DNA of 64,000 nucleotides, from contig NZ_NIQC01000005.1 of NCBI RefSeq assembly GCF_002216005.1, positions 47,349-111,348 on the forward strand, read 5' to 3'. A program made the position numbers and the translations under genes. The notes under the pieces are model-generated. The model saw nothing but the letters and a program-made list of their open reading frames with translations, made no database searches and was not told the origin of the DNA. The stretch comes from Natranaerobius trueperi. Its GTDB lineage: Bacteria; Bacillota; Natranaerobiia; Natranaerobiales; Natranaerobiaceae. Positions 34,253 through 43,257 of the stretch are shown one piece after another (within the stretch, counting starts at the first letter, position 1; each line of letters begins with the position of its first letter).

Positions 34253-34684
34253 ATGAAAGTTAAAGATGTAATGACTTCTGAAGTATACTCTATAAACAAA
34301 GGTGAAGATATTTCTAAAGCTGCTCAAATAATGAGAAATGCATATATTGGAATTCTTCCTGTTGAAGATGGCGAAAAAGTTGTAGGTATGATTACTGACA
34401 GGGATATTACTACTAGAAACGTTGCTCAAGGGCATACAGGTGAGATACCTTGTGAAGAGGCAATGACAGCTGAAGTGATTAGCTGTTCACCAGAGACCCC
34501 AGTTGAAGAAGCAGTAGACCTAATGAAAAAATTTCAAGTTAGAAGGTTACCAGTAATAGAAAATGGAGATTTAATAGGCATGGTTGCTCTAGGTGACCTA
34601 GCAACAGAAGATGCAACTGATGAAGAGGCTGGAAGTGCTCTATCAAATATTTCAACTCCAAGTAAACCTAAAGATATTGAGTAA
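34253..34684 (+). CDS. CBS-domain pair protein
   Basis: A 143-residue protein made of two CBS domains and nothing else. They start at residues 1 (KVKDVMTSEVYSINKGEDIS) and about 70 (CEEAMTAEVISCSPETPVEE), each ending in the GMITDRDI- or GMVALGDLA-type motif. CBS pairs bind adenosine nucleotides and act as energy or stress sensors. The start is ATG ten bases after TGGAGGG. The partner is unknown. It ends at two successive hairpins. Confidence 0.9.
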   Translation: MKVKDVMTSEVYSINKGEDISKAAQIMRNAYIGILPVEDGEKVVGMITDRDITTRNVAQGHTGEIPCEEAMTAEVISCSPETPVEEAVDLMKKFQVRRLPVIENGDLIGMVALGDLATEDATDEEAGSALSNISTPSKPKDIE

Positions 34685-34689
34685 TTTTT

Positions 34690-34707
34690 AACCCCAAAAG
34701 GGGTTTA
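34690..34707 (+). terminator. Terminator of the CBS gene
   Basis: AACCCC (34690-34695) pairs with GGGGTT (34700-34705) and TTAATTT follows. The stem is short, but a second hairpin lies immediately downstream. Confidence 0.6.
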
Positions 34708-34714
34708 ATTTACG

Positions 34715-34766
34715 ATGCTCCCTTGAGGTGACAAAATAATAAGTCACCAACAGGGAGCATATTTTT
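34715..34766 (+). other. Nested 9+6 bp hairpin followed by a T run
   Basis: ATGCTCCCT (34715-34723) pairs with AGGGAGCAT (34752-34760). Inside, GGTGAC (34727-34732) pairs with GTCACC (34743-34748) across a TGA/AAC internal loop. ATTTTTT follows. It may be a back-up terminator or a small structured RNA. Confidence 0.6.
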
Positions 34767-34872
34767 TGGTAAATATCTTTTATATATTTAAATGCTATAA
34801 TAAAATATATAGTATAGAAAACTGAACCTAGATAGGTTTTAGTTGAAAGTTCAAAATAGGGAGTGTCATAAA

Positions 34873-35349
34873 ATGACAGCTTTTACAATAATAATACCAG
34901 TTTTTCTTTTCATATTAGGGCTAATTGGTACTTTCTTACCGGTTATGCCTGGTGTATTACTGATATGGATTGGAATGTTTATTTACGGTATTTTAACAGA
35001 ATTTCAAGAACTGACTGCTACATTTTTTCTTATACAAGGATTAGCTGCATTACTAGTACTTCTAATAGATTATATTGCAAGTGCATGGGGTGTACAAAAA
35101 TTCGGTGGTTCAAGAATAGCAATGCTTAGTGCCGTAGTTGGACTTTTTATAGGAGTACTATTTTTCAATATTCCTGGATTTATTTTTGGCCCATTTTTAG
35201 GTGCTTTGATTGCTGAATTAGTTAGAGGGCTCCCCATTGATAAAGCCATTTTGTCAGGTTTAGGGACATTAATTGGTCTTTTAGGTGGTATATTACTTAA
35301 ATTAATCATTGAAATAATTATGATTATTTGGTTCTTCATCGCAATTTAG
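34873..35349 (+). CDS. DUF456-family membrane protein
   Basis: A 158-residue protein with four to five membrane helices and the DUF456 hallmark GLIGTFLPVMPGVLLIWIGM near the N-terminus. Further matches are AAWGV-like ASAWGVQKFGGSRIAMLSAV and GFIFGPFLGALIAELVRG. Function is unknown, though the family is widespread. The start is ATG 34873, seven bases after AGGGAGTG. The stop overlaps the stop of the convergent MutS-like gene. Confidence 0.82.
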   Translation: MTAFTIIIPVFLFILGLIGTFLPVMPGVLLIWIGMFIYGILTEFQELTATFFLIQGLAALLVLLIDYIASAWGVQKFGGSRIAMLSAVVGLFIGVLFFNIPGFIFGPFLGALIAELVRGLPIDKAILSGLGTLIGLLGGILLKLIIEIIMIIWFFIAI

Positions 35350-37160
35350 TCATCATTTGTATCTATACCAACCATGTTCATTAAAAATTGAGCATTCGTT
35401 GTTGGTGAAAGTCCAGGTCTTAGCTTATAATCAAAAATTATCTCATTGTCACGATAAAATTCTCTAAAATGATAATTCTTAATACCAGCTTGTTCTTTTT
35501 CAAGGGCCCCTAATTCTAAATCATGTGTAGATACTAACCCTACTGCACCATCTTGTCTTAGATTATTAATAACAGCTTTTGCACCAATATGTCGATCTTG
35601 TGAGTTAGTCCCTTTAAAAATTTCATCTAATAAGAAAAAAACTTGTATATCCTGTTTTGCTTCTTTTACTATGTCTCTAATTCTTAATAATTCAGCATAA
35701 AATGAAGATAGATTCTTATCTAAATCATCATTTACTCGCATACAAGTTTGAACTTTCATAATTGAGCAATTTAGATAATCTGCACACACCGCGCTTCCAA
35801 TATATGCTAATATCAAATTGATCCCAACAGTTCTAAGTAATGTACTTTTACCTGACATATTCGACCCTGTTATTAATAAAATACTTGTTGGTGGCTTAAT
35901 AATAAGATCATTACAAACTCTATCTTCTGTTAATAAAGGATGCCCGAGGTTTTTTGCTTCTAACACACTTTTTTCATTAGTAAACGAAGGTAAATTCCAA
36001 TCTGGATTATTAAATGAAAGAACTGAAAGACTCGATAAAGCCTCTACATAACCAATACAATCAAACCAGTTAGGAAGTTTATTACCAGATTCTTTTTTCC
36101 AAGATTCTAACGCTATTTTTAAATGATAATCTGCTAAAAATAAAATATTAAATAATAAATACATTTGACTTGTTCGATGAAATATTGCATCAACAATCTT
36201 ATCTAGTCTATTTAATTGTTCTAAAGCTGTATCTTCTTCTTTTACTAACTTCTCTTGTAATTCTAATAATTGTTCACTTGAAAAATTTGCTGTTTCAATT
36301 AATTGCACCATATTTTTATATGCTTTTAAAGTAGGCGCATGATTTTGTGTTAAAGAAAAATCTTCAGTTCGATCCTTGTACCCTATTGCTATTAATAAAA
36401 TCTGAAGCGATATCCCAATAAATGGATAGTAAAATGGAAGACCACCAAAAAAATATAAGAGTATTACAATAATAGTTATTAAAGGCAAAATTCGTATTAA
36501 ATAAACTAACCATGGCTTAGTATAAATAGAATTTATTTCTTTTGTAGCCCATTTAAATAGCTCTTTTGAAGGTAAATAATTTCTATTATTTACCAAGCTA
36601 ACTGTTCCTTCTACTTGTAATTGTTGTCTCCAATCAATTTGACTACTCAGTTCGATAATAGTTTTTTGCCGTTTTTTTATTTCTTCAATATTCTGGCATG
36701 GATAAAGTAAAAACTCTTTTAATTTTTGCCTTCCCATGTATGTAGTAGTTGTATTGATCCATTGAAACAATGATGCTTTACCAAATATATCTAAATCTTG
36801 TGCAAACATATGATTTTCATCTAATAAATCTTCTCCTGTATCTTTAAAATCTTTCCAATCACCATTAATCCTATCAACTGATTTTTGATTTATTTTGACT
36901 AATGAAGATAAATAGTTACATTCTTCTGTGATTTTTTGATGTTTTCTCACTAAGAATAAAAATAATATAAAAAAAGCTGATAGCAAAAATACAGCTGATG
37001 AGCCATTTAAATAGATAATTGATAAAGTAAAACTAAAGATACCTAGTAAAGCAGTTAATAATCTAAAGTTTCCAATACGATTTACTAATTGACTTTTCTC
37101 TTGTAACTTTTTTTGGTAAGTTTGCTTTCGGTTTTGATATTCTGCGTAAACGTCTCTCAT
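35346..37160 (-). CDS. Membrane-anchored MutS-family ATPase
   Basis: A protein of about 604 residues carrying the MutS core and ATPase domains but no mismatch-recognition domain. The Walker A motif is GSNMSGKSTLLRTVG and the Walker B is FFLLDEIFKGTN, followed by the MutS signature DRHIGAKAV and LVSTHDLEL. Two pairs of hydrophobic helices are clear: residues 33-51 and 55-71, and 217-237 and 242-260. It should therefore sit in the membrane with its ATPase in the cytosol, so ordinary mismatch repair is unlikely. It lacks the Smr domain of MutS2. Function is not established. The start is ATG 37160 after GGAAGG. Confidence 0.82.
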   Translation of the reverse strand: MRDVYAEYQNRKQTYQKKLQEKSQLVNRIGNFRLLTALLGIFSFTLSIIYLNGSSAVFLLSAFFILFLFLVRKHQKITEECNYLSSLVKINQKSVDRINGDWKDFKDTGEDLLDENHMFAQDLDIFGKASLFQWINTTTTYMGRQKLKEFLLYPCQNIEEIKKRQKTIIELSSQIDWRQQLQVEGTVSLVNNRNYLPSKELFKWATKEINSIYTKPWLVYLIRILPLITIIVILLYFFGGLPFYYPFIGISLQILLIAIGYKDRTEDFSLTQNHAPTLKAYKNMVQLIETANFSSEQLLELQEKLVKEEDTALEQLNRLDKIVDAIFHRTSQMYLLFNILFLADYHLKIALESWKKESGNKLPNWFDCIGYVEALSSLSVLSFNNPDWNLPSFTNEKSVLEAKNLGHPLLTEDRVCNDLIIKPPTSILLITGSNMSGKSTLLRTVGINLILAYIGSAVCADYLNCSIMKVQTCMRVNDDLDKNLSSFYAELLRIRDIVKEAKQDIQVFFLLDEIFKGTNSQDRHIGAKAVINNLRQDGAVGLVSTHDLELGALEKEQAGIKNYHFREFYRDNEIIFDYKLRPGLSPTTNAQFLMNMVGIDTNDD

Positions 37161-37210
37161 CAAACCTTCCTTTCTTACTGCTATTATATTAAAATTTTAA
37201 CATAAAAACA

Positions 37211-37239
37211 AAAAAAATCCGAACAAAATTAGTTCGGAT
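37211..37239 (-). terminator. Terminator of the AOR/MoaD unit
   Basis: ATCCGAAC (37217-37224) pairs with GTTCGGAT (37232-37239), and a run of T follows on the minus strand. It separates the MoaD-like gene from the MutS-like gene. Confidence 0.75.
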
Positions 37240-37310
37240 CCTAAAAAGATTAAACTTTAATATCAAAAGATAACCAAAATAAACTAATAGATTCTTGTCT
37301 CTACTAGAAC

Positions 37311-37559
37311 TTATCCACCACCAATCGGTGGGAATAGCCCTATTCTATCACCATCTTTTATCGGTTCGTTTAATTCTACCCTAACACCATTTTTAAGGAT
37401 CAAATGTAGCTTGTCTTTAGGAAGGGAAAGTTCTTCTACAATACCTTCAATTGTGGTTTTTCTTGTTTCATATTTATATACTCCATTCTTTGCTTCAAAA
37501 GGTAAAAGATCACGCAAGGTTGCAAAGCATCTAATCTCAACTTTAGCCACTTTCACCAC
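37311..37559 (-). CDS. MoaD/ThiS-family sulfur carrier protein associated with AOR
   Basis: A protein of about 80 residues with the ubiquitin-like fold of MoaD. It has the N-terminal strand EIRCFATLRDLLP, the KLHLILKNGVRVELNEPI middle and the essential C-terminal Gly-Gly (DRIGLFPPIGGG). MoaD donates sulfur to molybdopterin. Its place directly after the aldehyde oxidoreductase gene suggests service to a tungsten- or molybdenum-pterin enzyme. The start is uncertain among GTG codons at 37559, 37556 and 37550; the last is best spaced from GAGGAG. Confidence 0.85.
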   Translation of the reverse strand: MVKVAKVEIRCFATLRDLLPFEAKNGVYKYETRKTTIEGIVEELSLPKDKLHLILKNGVRVELNEPIKDGDRIGLFPPIGGG

Positions 37560-37623
37560 TCTCCTCAGTTATTTATTAGTGGTATTTAAAGGAGATGGGC
37601 CGGTTTTAGCCGACCCATTAAAA

Positions 37624-39351
37624 TCAAAATTTATAAGTTTCATCTAGTTTATCATCCTCTAAATCAAAATTTACATTGTGAGGAGGTAATTTTTCTGATT
37701 TGAAAAACTTCGGTAACCTATCATGTGCTTTTGTAAATCCAGCTTTTTCATTAAATTCACGCTCTATTTTTAATATTTGTTTGCCTAATTTAGAAACATC
37801 GTCTACATTCAATTCAGTACCGTATTGTGCATTAATCATATCTACAATTGATGGTAGCGCATCTTCATTGTCTAACACTGCAAAAGCAACAAATAAGCAC
37901 AGTCCTGTGGTATCTATAGCAGCTGTAGCGACTTGTAAATCTCTAGATAGATCAACTTGACCTTCTTTTTTTAGTGGGTCTATTTCTCCACCTACTTTAA
38001 GAATATTAGCAGTCACAGAATACCCTGCAGTATGATCAGCTCCTTGAGTACTAGTCGCATAAGTAACACCTACACCTTTTACAGCTCTAGGATCATATGC
38101 AGGGATACTCTGTCCTTTAACAGTAGGTACACGATCTATTCCAAATACTCTCCCTATATTATCTGCTCCAGAACCAATGATTTGACCTAGTGGAGTACCA
38201 CTTCTAATTTCTTCATCAAAGATTCTTTTTACTTCTTCTTTATCACCAAATTCCATAAAGTCTGTCTCCATATAAACAGAAAAAGAAACACCTGTTTCTA
38301 TTGTATCAAGACCAATATCATCACAATAACGATCAAAATATGCTATATAATCTAAGTCGTCAATTTCACACTGAGCCCCAAAAGCCCAGATAGTTTCATA
38401 TTCTAACCCTGCTGTCAGATATTCTCCATTTTCATCATGATAAACATTTGAACACCCCATAATACAACCGGGATGACAAGCGTGGCTAGGTTTTCCTCCT
38501 CTTTCTTTAATAGTTTCAGTCATTGTTTCACCACTTGTCTTATCAGCTGTATCAAATCTTCCAGTACGGAAGTTTTTAGTAGGTAGTCCACCTGCTTCAT
38601 TTAGTATATTTATTAGTACAGCAGTTCCATAAGTTCTTAAAGCCTCACCAGAAACTGGATGACCAAGGATAATCTTTGAAAATTTACGACTAGCTTCTTT
38701 AAAAGCATCTTCATTTTGTAAATTTACTCCAGAAGAACCTTCATCGTTGATTACTATTGCTTTCAGACCTTTAGCTCCCATTACAGCGCCTAATCCACCT
38801 CTTCCAAATGCTCTAACAGGTCTATCATCAGTATCTGTTACTGCTATACTAGCTGCTGTCATCTTATATTCACCAGCAGGCCCGATTGAGACAACAGTAA
38901 CACTATCTCCGTATTTATTTCTTAATTTATCTCCTACGTCGTAATTACCTAACCCTTTTAAACTTTCATCTTTTTCTAGTCTTAATCCATCTTTATCAAT
39001 TACTAAAACTAAATTATCTATTTCTGAAGAACCTTCAACTATTAAAGCTTTAACTCCCAGTTTAGCCAAATCTTGGGATGCTGTTCCACCAGAATTACTT
39101 TCCTTTATCCCCTTAGTTAATGGACTTACACTCCCTACTGAAATTCGTCCTGAACTAGGTGCTCTAGTTCCGGATAACAAACCTGGTGCAAAGACCAGCT
39201 TATTTTCATCACTTAATGGATGAATTGTAGGATCGACTTCATCGTATATAACTTGTGATGTTAAAGCACGACCACCTAAAGGTTGATACTTTTCAGGCAC
39301 TTCTTCTTGGGCTACTTTGTGATTGGACAGATCTACTCTCCAGATCTTCAA
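37624..39351 (-). CDS. aor: Aldehyde ferredoxin oxidoreductase (tungsten/molybdenum pterin type)
   Basis: A 575-residue enzyme of the AOR family, oxidising aldehydes to acids with ferredoxin, and in reverse reducing acids. The N-terminal pterin-binding domain contains LGGRALTSQVIYDEVDP-like sequence (PLGGRALTSQVIYDEVDP), SGTRAPSSGRISVGS and GRGGLGAVMGAKGLKAI. The Fe-S ligands are in HACHPGCIMGCSNVY, with a further cysteine in DTTGLCLF near residue 490. In a Stickland fermenter it could handle aldehydes from amino acid breakdown. The start is TTG after GGGAGGG. A MoaD-like gene follows in the same direction. Confidence 0.92.
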   Translation of the reverse strand: MKIWRVDLSNHKVAQEEVPEKYQPLGGRALTSQVIYDEVDPTIHPLSDENKLVFAPGLLSGTRAPSSGRISVGSVSPLTKGIKESNSGGTASQDLAKLGVKALIVEGSSEIDNLVLVIDKDGLRLEKDESLKGLGNYDVGDKLRNKYGDSVTVVSIGPAGEYKMTAASIAVTDTDDRPVRAFGRGGLGAVMGAKGLKAIVINDEGSSGVNLQNEDAFKEASRKFSKIILGHPVSGEALRTYGTAVLINILNEAGGLPTKNFRTGRFDTADKTSGETMTETIKERGGKPSHACHPGCIMGCSNVYHDENGEYLTAGLEYETIWAFGAQCEIDDLDYIAYFDRYCDDIGLDTIETGVSFSVYMETDFMEFGDKEEVKRIFDEEIRSGTPLGQIIGSGADNIGRVFGIDRVPTVKGQSIPAYDPRAVKGVGVTYATSTQGADHTAGYSVTANILKVGGEIDPLKKEGQVDLSRDLQVATAAIDTTGLCLFVAFAVLDNEDALPSIVDMINAQYGTELNVDDVSKLGKQILKIEREFNEKAGFTKAHDRLPKFFKSEKLPPHNVNFDLEDDKLDETYKF

Positions 39352-39480
39352 CTAAATCCCTCCCTTTTGGATTAAGTTCTCTTTTACATTTTATCATGTA
39401 ATAGTAATTTTGAAAATTCGAAATTATCCTACTTTTTTAAATGTATTAAAAAGCTTCCAAATATATAACATAATAATTAC

Positions 39481-39506
39481 AAAAAGCTGCCTTTTTAGCA
39501 GCTTTT
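39481..39506 (-). terminator. Terminator of the YjbQ gene
   Basis: AAAAGCTGC pairs with GCAGCTTTT (39482-39506), with T-rich flanks on both strands. It overlaps the yjbQ stop codon. Confidence 0.75.
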
Positions 39507-39922
39507 CATTCACCAATTATCTTAACTAATACTCTTTTTTTTCTGTTTCCATCAAACTCACCGTAAAAAATTTGTTCCCAAGGACCAAAGTCTAGTTCTC
39601 CATTCGTAATTGCAACAACAACTTCCCTTCCCATAACTTGTCTTTTCATATGTGCATCAGCATTATCTTCAAATGTATTGTGGTCATATTGTGAAACAGG
39701 TTCATGAGGGGCTAATTCTTCTAACCATTTTTCATAGTCTTTATGTAATCCATATTCATCATCGTTGATAAAAACACTAGCCGTTAAATGCATAGCATTT
39801 ACCAAACATAACCCTTCTTGTACACCACTTTGTTTTACAACATCTTCTACTTGTCTTGTAATATTAATAAACTCTCTTCTTTTATTAGTATTAAACCAAA
39901 GGTGCTTTGTTAGAGATTTCAT
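39506..39922 (-). CDS. YjbQ family protein (UPF0047)
   Basis: A 138-residue member of the YjbQ/UPF0047 family, reported to have weak thiamine-phosphate synthase activity. The fingerprint is [15 protein letters not shown] near the middle, [15 protein letters not shown] and a C-terminal [19 protein letters not shown]. The conserved histidines are present. The start is ATG after GGAGGGT. It is 20 bases downstream of the MarR-type gene and so probably co-transcribed with it. Confidence 0.9.
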   Translation of the reverse strand: MKSLTKHLWFNTNKRREFINITRQVEDVVKQSGVQEGLCLVNAMHLTASVFINDDEYGLHKDYEKWLEELAPHEPVSQYDHNTFEDNADAHMKRQVMGREVVVAITNGELDFGPWEQIFYGEFDGNRKKRVLVKIIGE

Positions 39923-39941
39923 TGAAAACCCTCCAAATCGC

Positions 39942-40418
39942 CTATTTTAATACTTTCTTTTTATCCATTGTTAATTCTCTATTATCTACTAACTCTTGAT
40001 ACATGTTATCTGACATCTTTTGTAGTAAGTTTCTTAGTAAAAGTTCATCTTCTATAGATAAATTTTTAGATACCATCTCAGCAGTTTCTTGTAAAATTTC
40101 TTTTAAATCTCCTATAATAGACTTTCCTTTATCTGTTACATATAATGTTTTTGCTCTTTTATCTTTATAACTACATTCTTTTTTCACATACCCTTGATCT
40201 ACAAGTCCTTTTAATCTTTTTGTAATAGTGATCTTATCTAGCATTAGAATACTTCCTAATTCATTTTGATTGACACCTTCGTTATGATAGATCTCAGTTA
40301 AAATTTCCACCTGTAACTTATCTATATTAAATTTTTTCACTTTATGATTTATATAATAATTCAAGTATTTATAAAGAACAGATATATATTTACTGAGGGA
40401 TTCAGACTCTTTTCCCAT
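39942..40418 (-). CDS. MarR-family transcriptional regulator
   Basis: A protein of about 158 residues with the MarR winged helix: [20 protein letters not shown] as the helix-turn-helix (about residues 45-65), followed by the wing [19 protein letters not shown]. The dimerising helices are at both ends. MarR proteins repress nearby genes and respond to small molecules. The yjbQ gene follows in the same direction. The start is ATG 40418, eight bases after AAAGGAG. Confidence 0.88.
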   Translation of the reverse strand: MGKESESLSKYISVLYKYLNYYINHKVKKFNIDKLQVEILTEIYHNEGVNQNELGSILMLDKITITKRLKGLVDQGYVKKECSYKDKRAKTLYVTDKGKSIIGDLKEILQETAEMVSKNLSIEDELLLRNLLQKMSDNMYQELVDNRELTMDKKKVLK

Positions 40419-40662
40419 TTTTTTCACTCCTTTGTTAAATCATTACTTTTTAACTTAATCATATCAAAAAGCTAACAAATAATAAAGAGATTTCATATGA
40501 AGTTTTCAGAATTTATAATACTAATTTAATTAAATTAAAAAACTACTAATGAAATGGCTTCTTGTTATATTTATAAGGCTAGAAACTTTTTTTAAAGTTG
40601 ATAATCTGCTATACTATATAAGTTATCTTAAAGGCAAGTTGTAAATTTTAGGAGGAATTATT

Positions 40663-42468
40663 TTGGAAACTACAAACATCAAAAACATTGCATTGATTGC
40701 TCACGTTGATCATGGAAAAACTACTTTAGTTGATGCACTTCTAAAACAAAGTGGAGTTTTTCATGAAAAAGAAGCTGTCAATGAACGAATTATGGACTCT
40801 AATGACTTAGAACGTGAAAGAGGTATAACAATCCTCTCTAAAAATACTTCTATTAACTACAAAGGAACTAAAGTTAATATTGTAGATACACCTGGTCATG
40901 CTGACTTTGGTGGAGAAGTTGAAAGAATATTGAATATGGTGGAAGGAGTATTACTTTTAGTTGATGCGGCTGAAGGACCTATGCCACAAACCAAATTTGT
41001 ATTAGAAAAAGCTCTGTCTCTTGGACTTTCTCCCATTGTTGTAATTAATAAAATTGACAGACCTCAAGGTAGACCACAAGAAGTTTCAGATGAAGTACTT
41101 GATCTATTTTTTGACTTAGAGGCAAATGAACAACAATTAGAATTTCCAATTGTTTTTACAAATGCTCTAAAAGGGGCTGCTTATACAAGTCTTCCGATAA
41201 CTGATGAAAACAGTGATTCCCTAGAACCTTTATTTGAGACTATTTTAAACGAAGTTCCTTCTCCAAACGTTGATCCAAATGGGTCATTTCAAATGCTAGT
41301 GTCTAGTACCGATTATGATAATTTTTTAGGTAAATACGCAGTTGGAAAAATAAACCGCGGATCTATCTCTAAAAATGATCAACTTGTAGTTATAGGGGAA
41401 GAAACCAGTAAAAAAGTAAGAGCAGGTCAAATATTCACCTATGAAAACTTACAAAAGTCACCTATCGAAACAGCTATAGCAGGAGATATAATTGCTATTT
41501 CAGGTATAGAAGAGATAAATATTGGTGAAACTTTAGCAGATCCACAAAACCCAGATAAACTACCTACCCCTCATATAGATGAACCTACTATATCTATGAC
41601 CTTTGGGGTTAATAAAAGTCCTTTTGCAGGACAAGAAGGAAAGTTTATTACTTCAAGAAAAATTAAAGAACGATTATTTATCGAGCAAAAATCTGATGTT
41701 AGTTTAAAGGTACACGAAACTGACAATCCAGAAAACTTTGATGTTTTTGGACGTGGTGAGCTTCATCTGTCAACCATTATTGAAAAAATGCGTAGAGAAG
41801 GCTATGAATTACAAGTATCAAAGCCTGAAGTTATCTTTAAGACTATTGATGGTAAAAAAAATGAACCCATTGAATCAGTTGTTATGACTCTACCAGACCA
41901 ATATTCTGGCTCTATTATCGAAGCATTGAACCTTCGAAAAGGAGAGCTACTAGAGTTTAAAAACCTCTCAAATGATGATGTTAAGCTAAGATTCAATGTA
42001 CCATCACGAGGGTTGATTGGGTTTAGATCACAATTTCTTACCCTTACAAGAGGTGAAGGTGTACTACATCATAATTTCCTTCGTTATGAACCTTATAAAG
42101 GTGATTTTTCAATTCGAAATAATGGTGCATTAGTTGCCTTCAAACCTGGAGAAGCCACATTTTATAGTCTTCATGCCCTAGAAGATCGTGGTGAATTCTT
42201 CATTGGACCAGGAACACAGGTTTATGAAGGTATGATTATTGGAAAGAGAAGTCAAGATGGTGATTTAGATGTTAATGTATGTAAAGAAAAACATTTAACT
42301 AATGTCCGTGCCGCTGGTTCTGATAATACAGTTAAAATTGCACCTCCTAAACTAATGACTCTAGAAGAATCTTTAGAATTTATAAATGATGATGAATTAG
42401 TAGAAGTTACACCCAACAACATTAGATTAAGAAAGAAAACTTTAAATAAACAATTTAGAAAGAAGTAG
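40663..42468 (+). CDS. typA: GTP-binding protein TypA/BipA
   Basis: A 601-residue ribosome-associated translational GTPase used in stress and cold adaptation. The G1 motif is AHVDHGKTT (residues 13-21), the switch [12 protein letters not shown]3 [12 protein letters not shown] and G4 NKIDRP. The EF-G-like domains follow and the TypA-specific C-terminal domain carries [13 protein letters not shown] and [16 protein letters not shown]. The length is normal. The start is TTG after GGAGGAATT. A terminator follows. Confidence 0.95.
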   Translation: METTNIKNIALIAHVDHGKTTLVDALLKQSGVFHEKEAVNERIMDSNDLERERGITILSKNTSINYKGTKVNIVDTPGHADFGGEVERILNMVEGVLLLVDAAEGPMPQTKFVLEKALSLGLSPIVVINKIDRPQGRPQEVSDEVLDLFFDLEANEQQLEFPIVFTNALKGAAYTSLPITDENSDSLEPLFETILNEVPSPNVDPNGSFQMLVSSTDYDNFLGKYAVGKINRGSISKNDQLVVIGEETSKKVRAGQIFTYENLQKSPIETAIAGDIIAISGIEEINIGETLADPQNPDKLPTPHIDEPTISMTFGVNKSPFAGQEGKFITSRKIKERLFIEQKSDVSLKVHETDNPENFDVFGRGELHLSTIIEKMRREGYELQVSKPEVIFKTIDGKKNEPIESVVMTLPDQYSGSIIEALNLRKGELLEFKNLSNDDVKLRFNVPSRGLIGFRSQFLTLTRGEGVLHHNFLRYEPYKGDFSIRNNGALVAFKPGEATFYSLHALEDRGEFFIGPGTQVYEGMIIGKRSQDGDLDVNVCKEKHLTNVRAAGSDNTVKIAPPKLMTLEESLEFINDDELVEVTPNNIRLRKKTLNKQFRKK

Positions 42469-42470
42469 TA

Positions 42471-42503
42471 AAAAACTGGCTTCCCATTAGGAGGCCAGTT
42501 TTT
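42471..42503 (+). terminator. Terminator of typA
   Basis: AAAACTGGC pairs with GCCAGTTTT around a short loop (42472-42502), and a T run ends it. Confidence 0.8.
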
Positions 42504-42581
42504 ATATTGAATCTATTAAATAAGGAGCATTCCTGTAATAAATTAAAATGAACAGATAAAAAAGTACCTCCTGCTTTGATC

Positions 42582-42731
42582 TTCAGAGTAGATATTGCAA
42601 AAGAAACTCATGTAGCAAGAACTCCGGATTTTCGAGGTGTAGAGTTTTCAATGCTAGTTACCCTCAAAAATACCAGAAAAGGTTTTAAAAAGTCTTTAAG
42701 TTGGTTAGAAATCATTAAAAAGACCCAATAA
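42582..42731 (+). pseudogene. N-terminal remnant of an IS110-family transposase
   Basis: A 49-codon open stretch reading RVDIAKETHVARTPDFRGVE, then NTRKGFKKSLSWLEIIKK and a stop. This is the beginning of the DEDD domain of IS110 transposases, including the first catalytic aspartate (VDIAK). No start codon and no later part of the gene are present, so it is a scrap of an old insertion. Confidence 0.7.
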
Positions 42732-42832
42732 AACAACCAATACTGTAAGTCGTCACGCATTCTCGTGACTTTAGTCTCCTATTACAAAAGTTCCTTCTCC
42801 TAAGAATCAGCATATAAATTCAACACTATTAC

Positions 42833-42861
42833 TTGACAGTTACTACAGAAGATGGTATGAT
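42833..42861 (+). promoter_or_regulatory. Sigma-A promoter of the cold-shock gene
   Basis: TTGACA (42833-42838), a 17-base spacer and TATGAT (42856-42861) are near-consensus. Transcription would start near 42868, leaving a 5' leader of about 135 bases before the csp start. Confidence 0.85.
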
Positions 42862-42884
42862 AAATGTGTCGTATGAGGGAAGTG

Positions 42885-42950
42885 AAGTCCGCATATTATA
42901 AAATGCATCGCTTCTTAAGTACGAGGGTGCAGTTTATAATATGCGGACTT
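42885..42950 (+). promoter_or_regulatory. Long hairpin in the cold-shock gene leader
   Basis: AAGTCCGCATATTATAAA (42885-42902) and its exact complement (42933-42950) form an 18-bp stem with a 30-base loop inside the 5' leader of the cold-shock gene. GTATGAGGGA upstream and TCTCTTTATCGTAC downstream can extend it imperfectly. Its position suggests a temperature-responsive leader as in E. coli cspA, though sequence and structure differ. Confidence 0.75.
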
Positions 42951-43002
42951 TCTCTTTATCGTACGTCAATAAAATATTTTAATTTTTTGGAGGTTTGTTT
43001 AA

Positions 43003-43203
43003 ATGAAAACAGGTACAGTTAAGTGGTTTAACTCAGACAAAGGTTATGGATTTATCGAAGTAGAAGGTGAAGATGACGTATTCGTTCACTTCTCAGCTAT
43101 TCAAGAAGACGGTTTCAAAACTCTTGATGAAGGTCAAAAGGTTGAATTCAATGTTGTTGAAGGTAACCGTGGACCTCAAGCTGCTGAAGTAGTTAAGTTA
43201 TAA
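43003..43203 (+). CDS. csp: Cold-shock protein (CspA/CspB family)
   Basis: A 66-residue single-domain RNA chaperone that binds single-stranded nucleic acid. The RNP1 motif is KGYGFIEV (residues 13-20) and RNP2 is VFVHFSAI (26-33). The length and the acidic GEDD loop are typical. The start is ATG nine bases after TTTGGAGG. It has its own promoter, a long structured leader and a strong terminator, so it is monocistronic. Codon choice is tidier than in its neighbours, as in highly expressed genes. Confidence 0.97.
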   Translation: MKTGTVKWFNSDKGYGFIEVEGEDDVFVHFSAIQEDGFKTLDEGQKVEFNVVEGNRGPQAAEVVKL

Positions 43204-43222
43204 AACATAACTCTGACTTCAC

Positions 43223-43252
43223 AAAACTGTCCCAATTCGGGACAGTTTTTTT
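43223..43252 (+). terminator. Terminator of csp
   Basis: AAAACTGTCCC (43223-43233) pairs with GGGACAGTTTT (43239-43249), then T. It ends just before the convergent HTH gene. Confidence 0.9.
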
Positions 43253-43257
43253 ATTGT

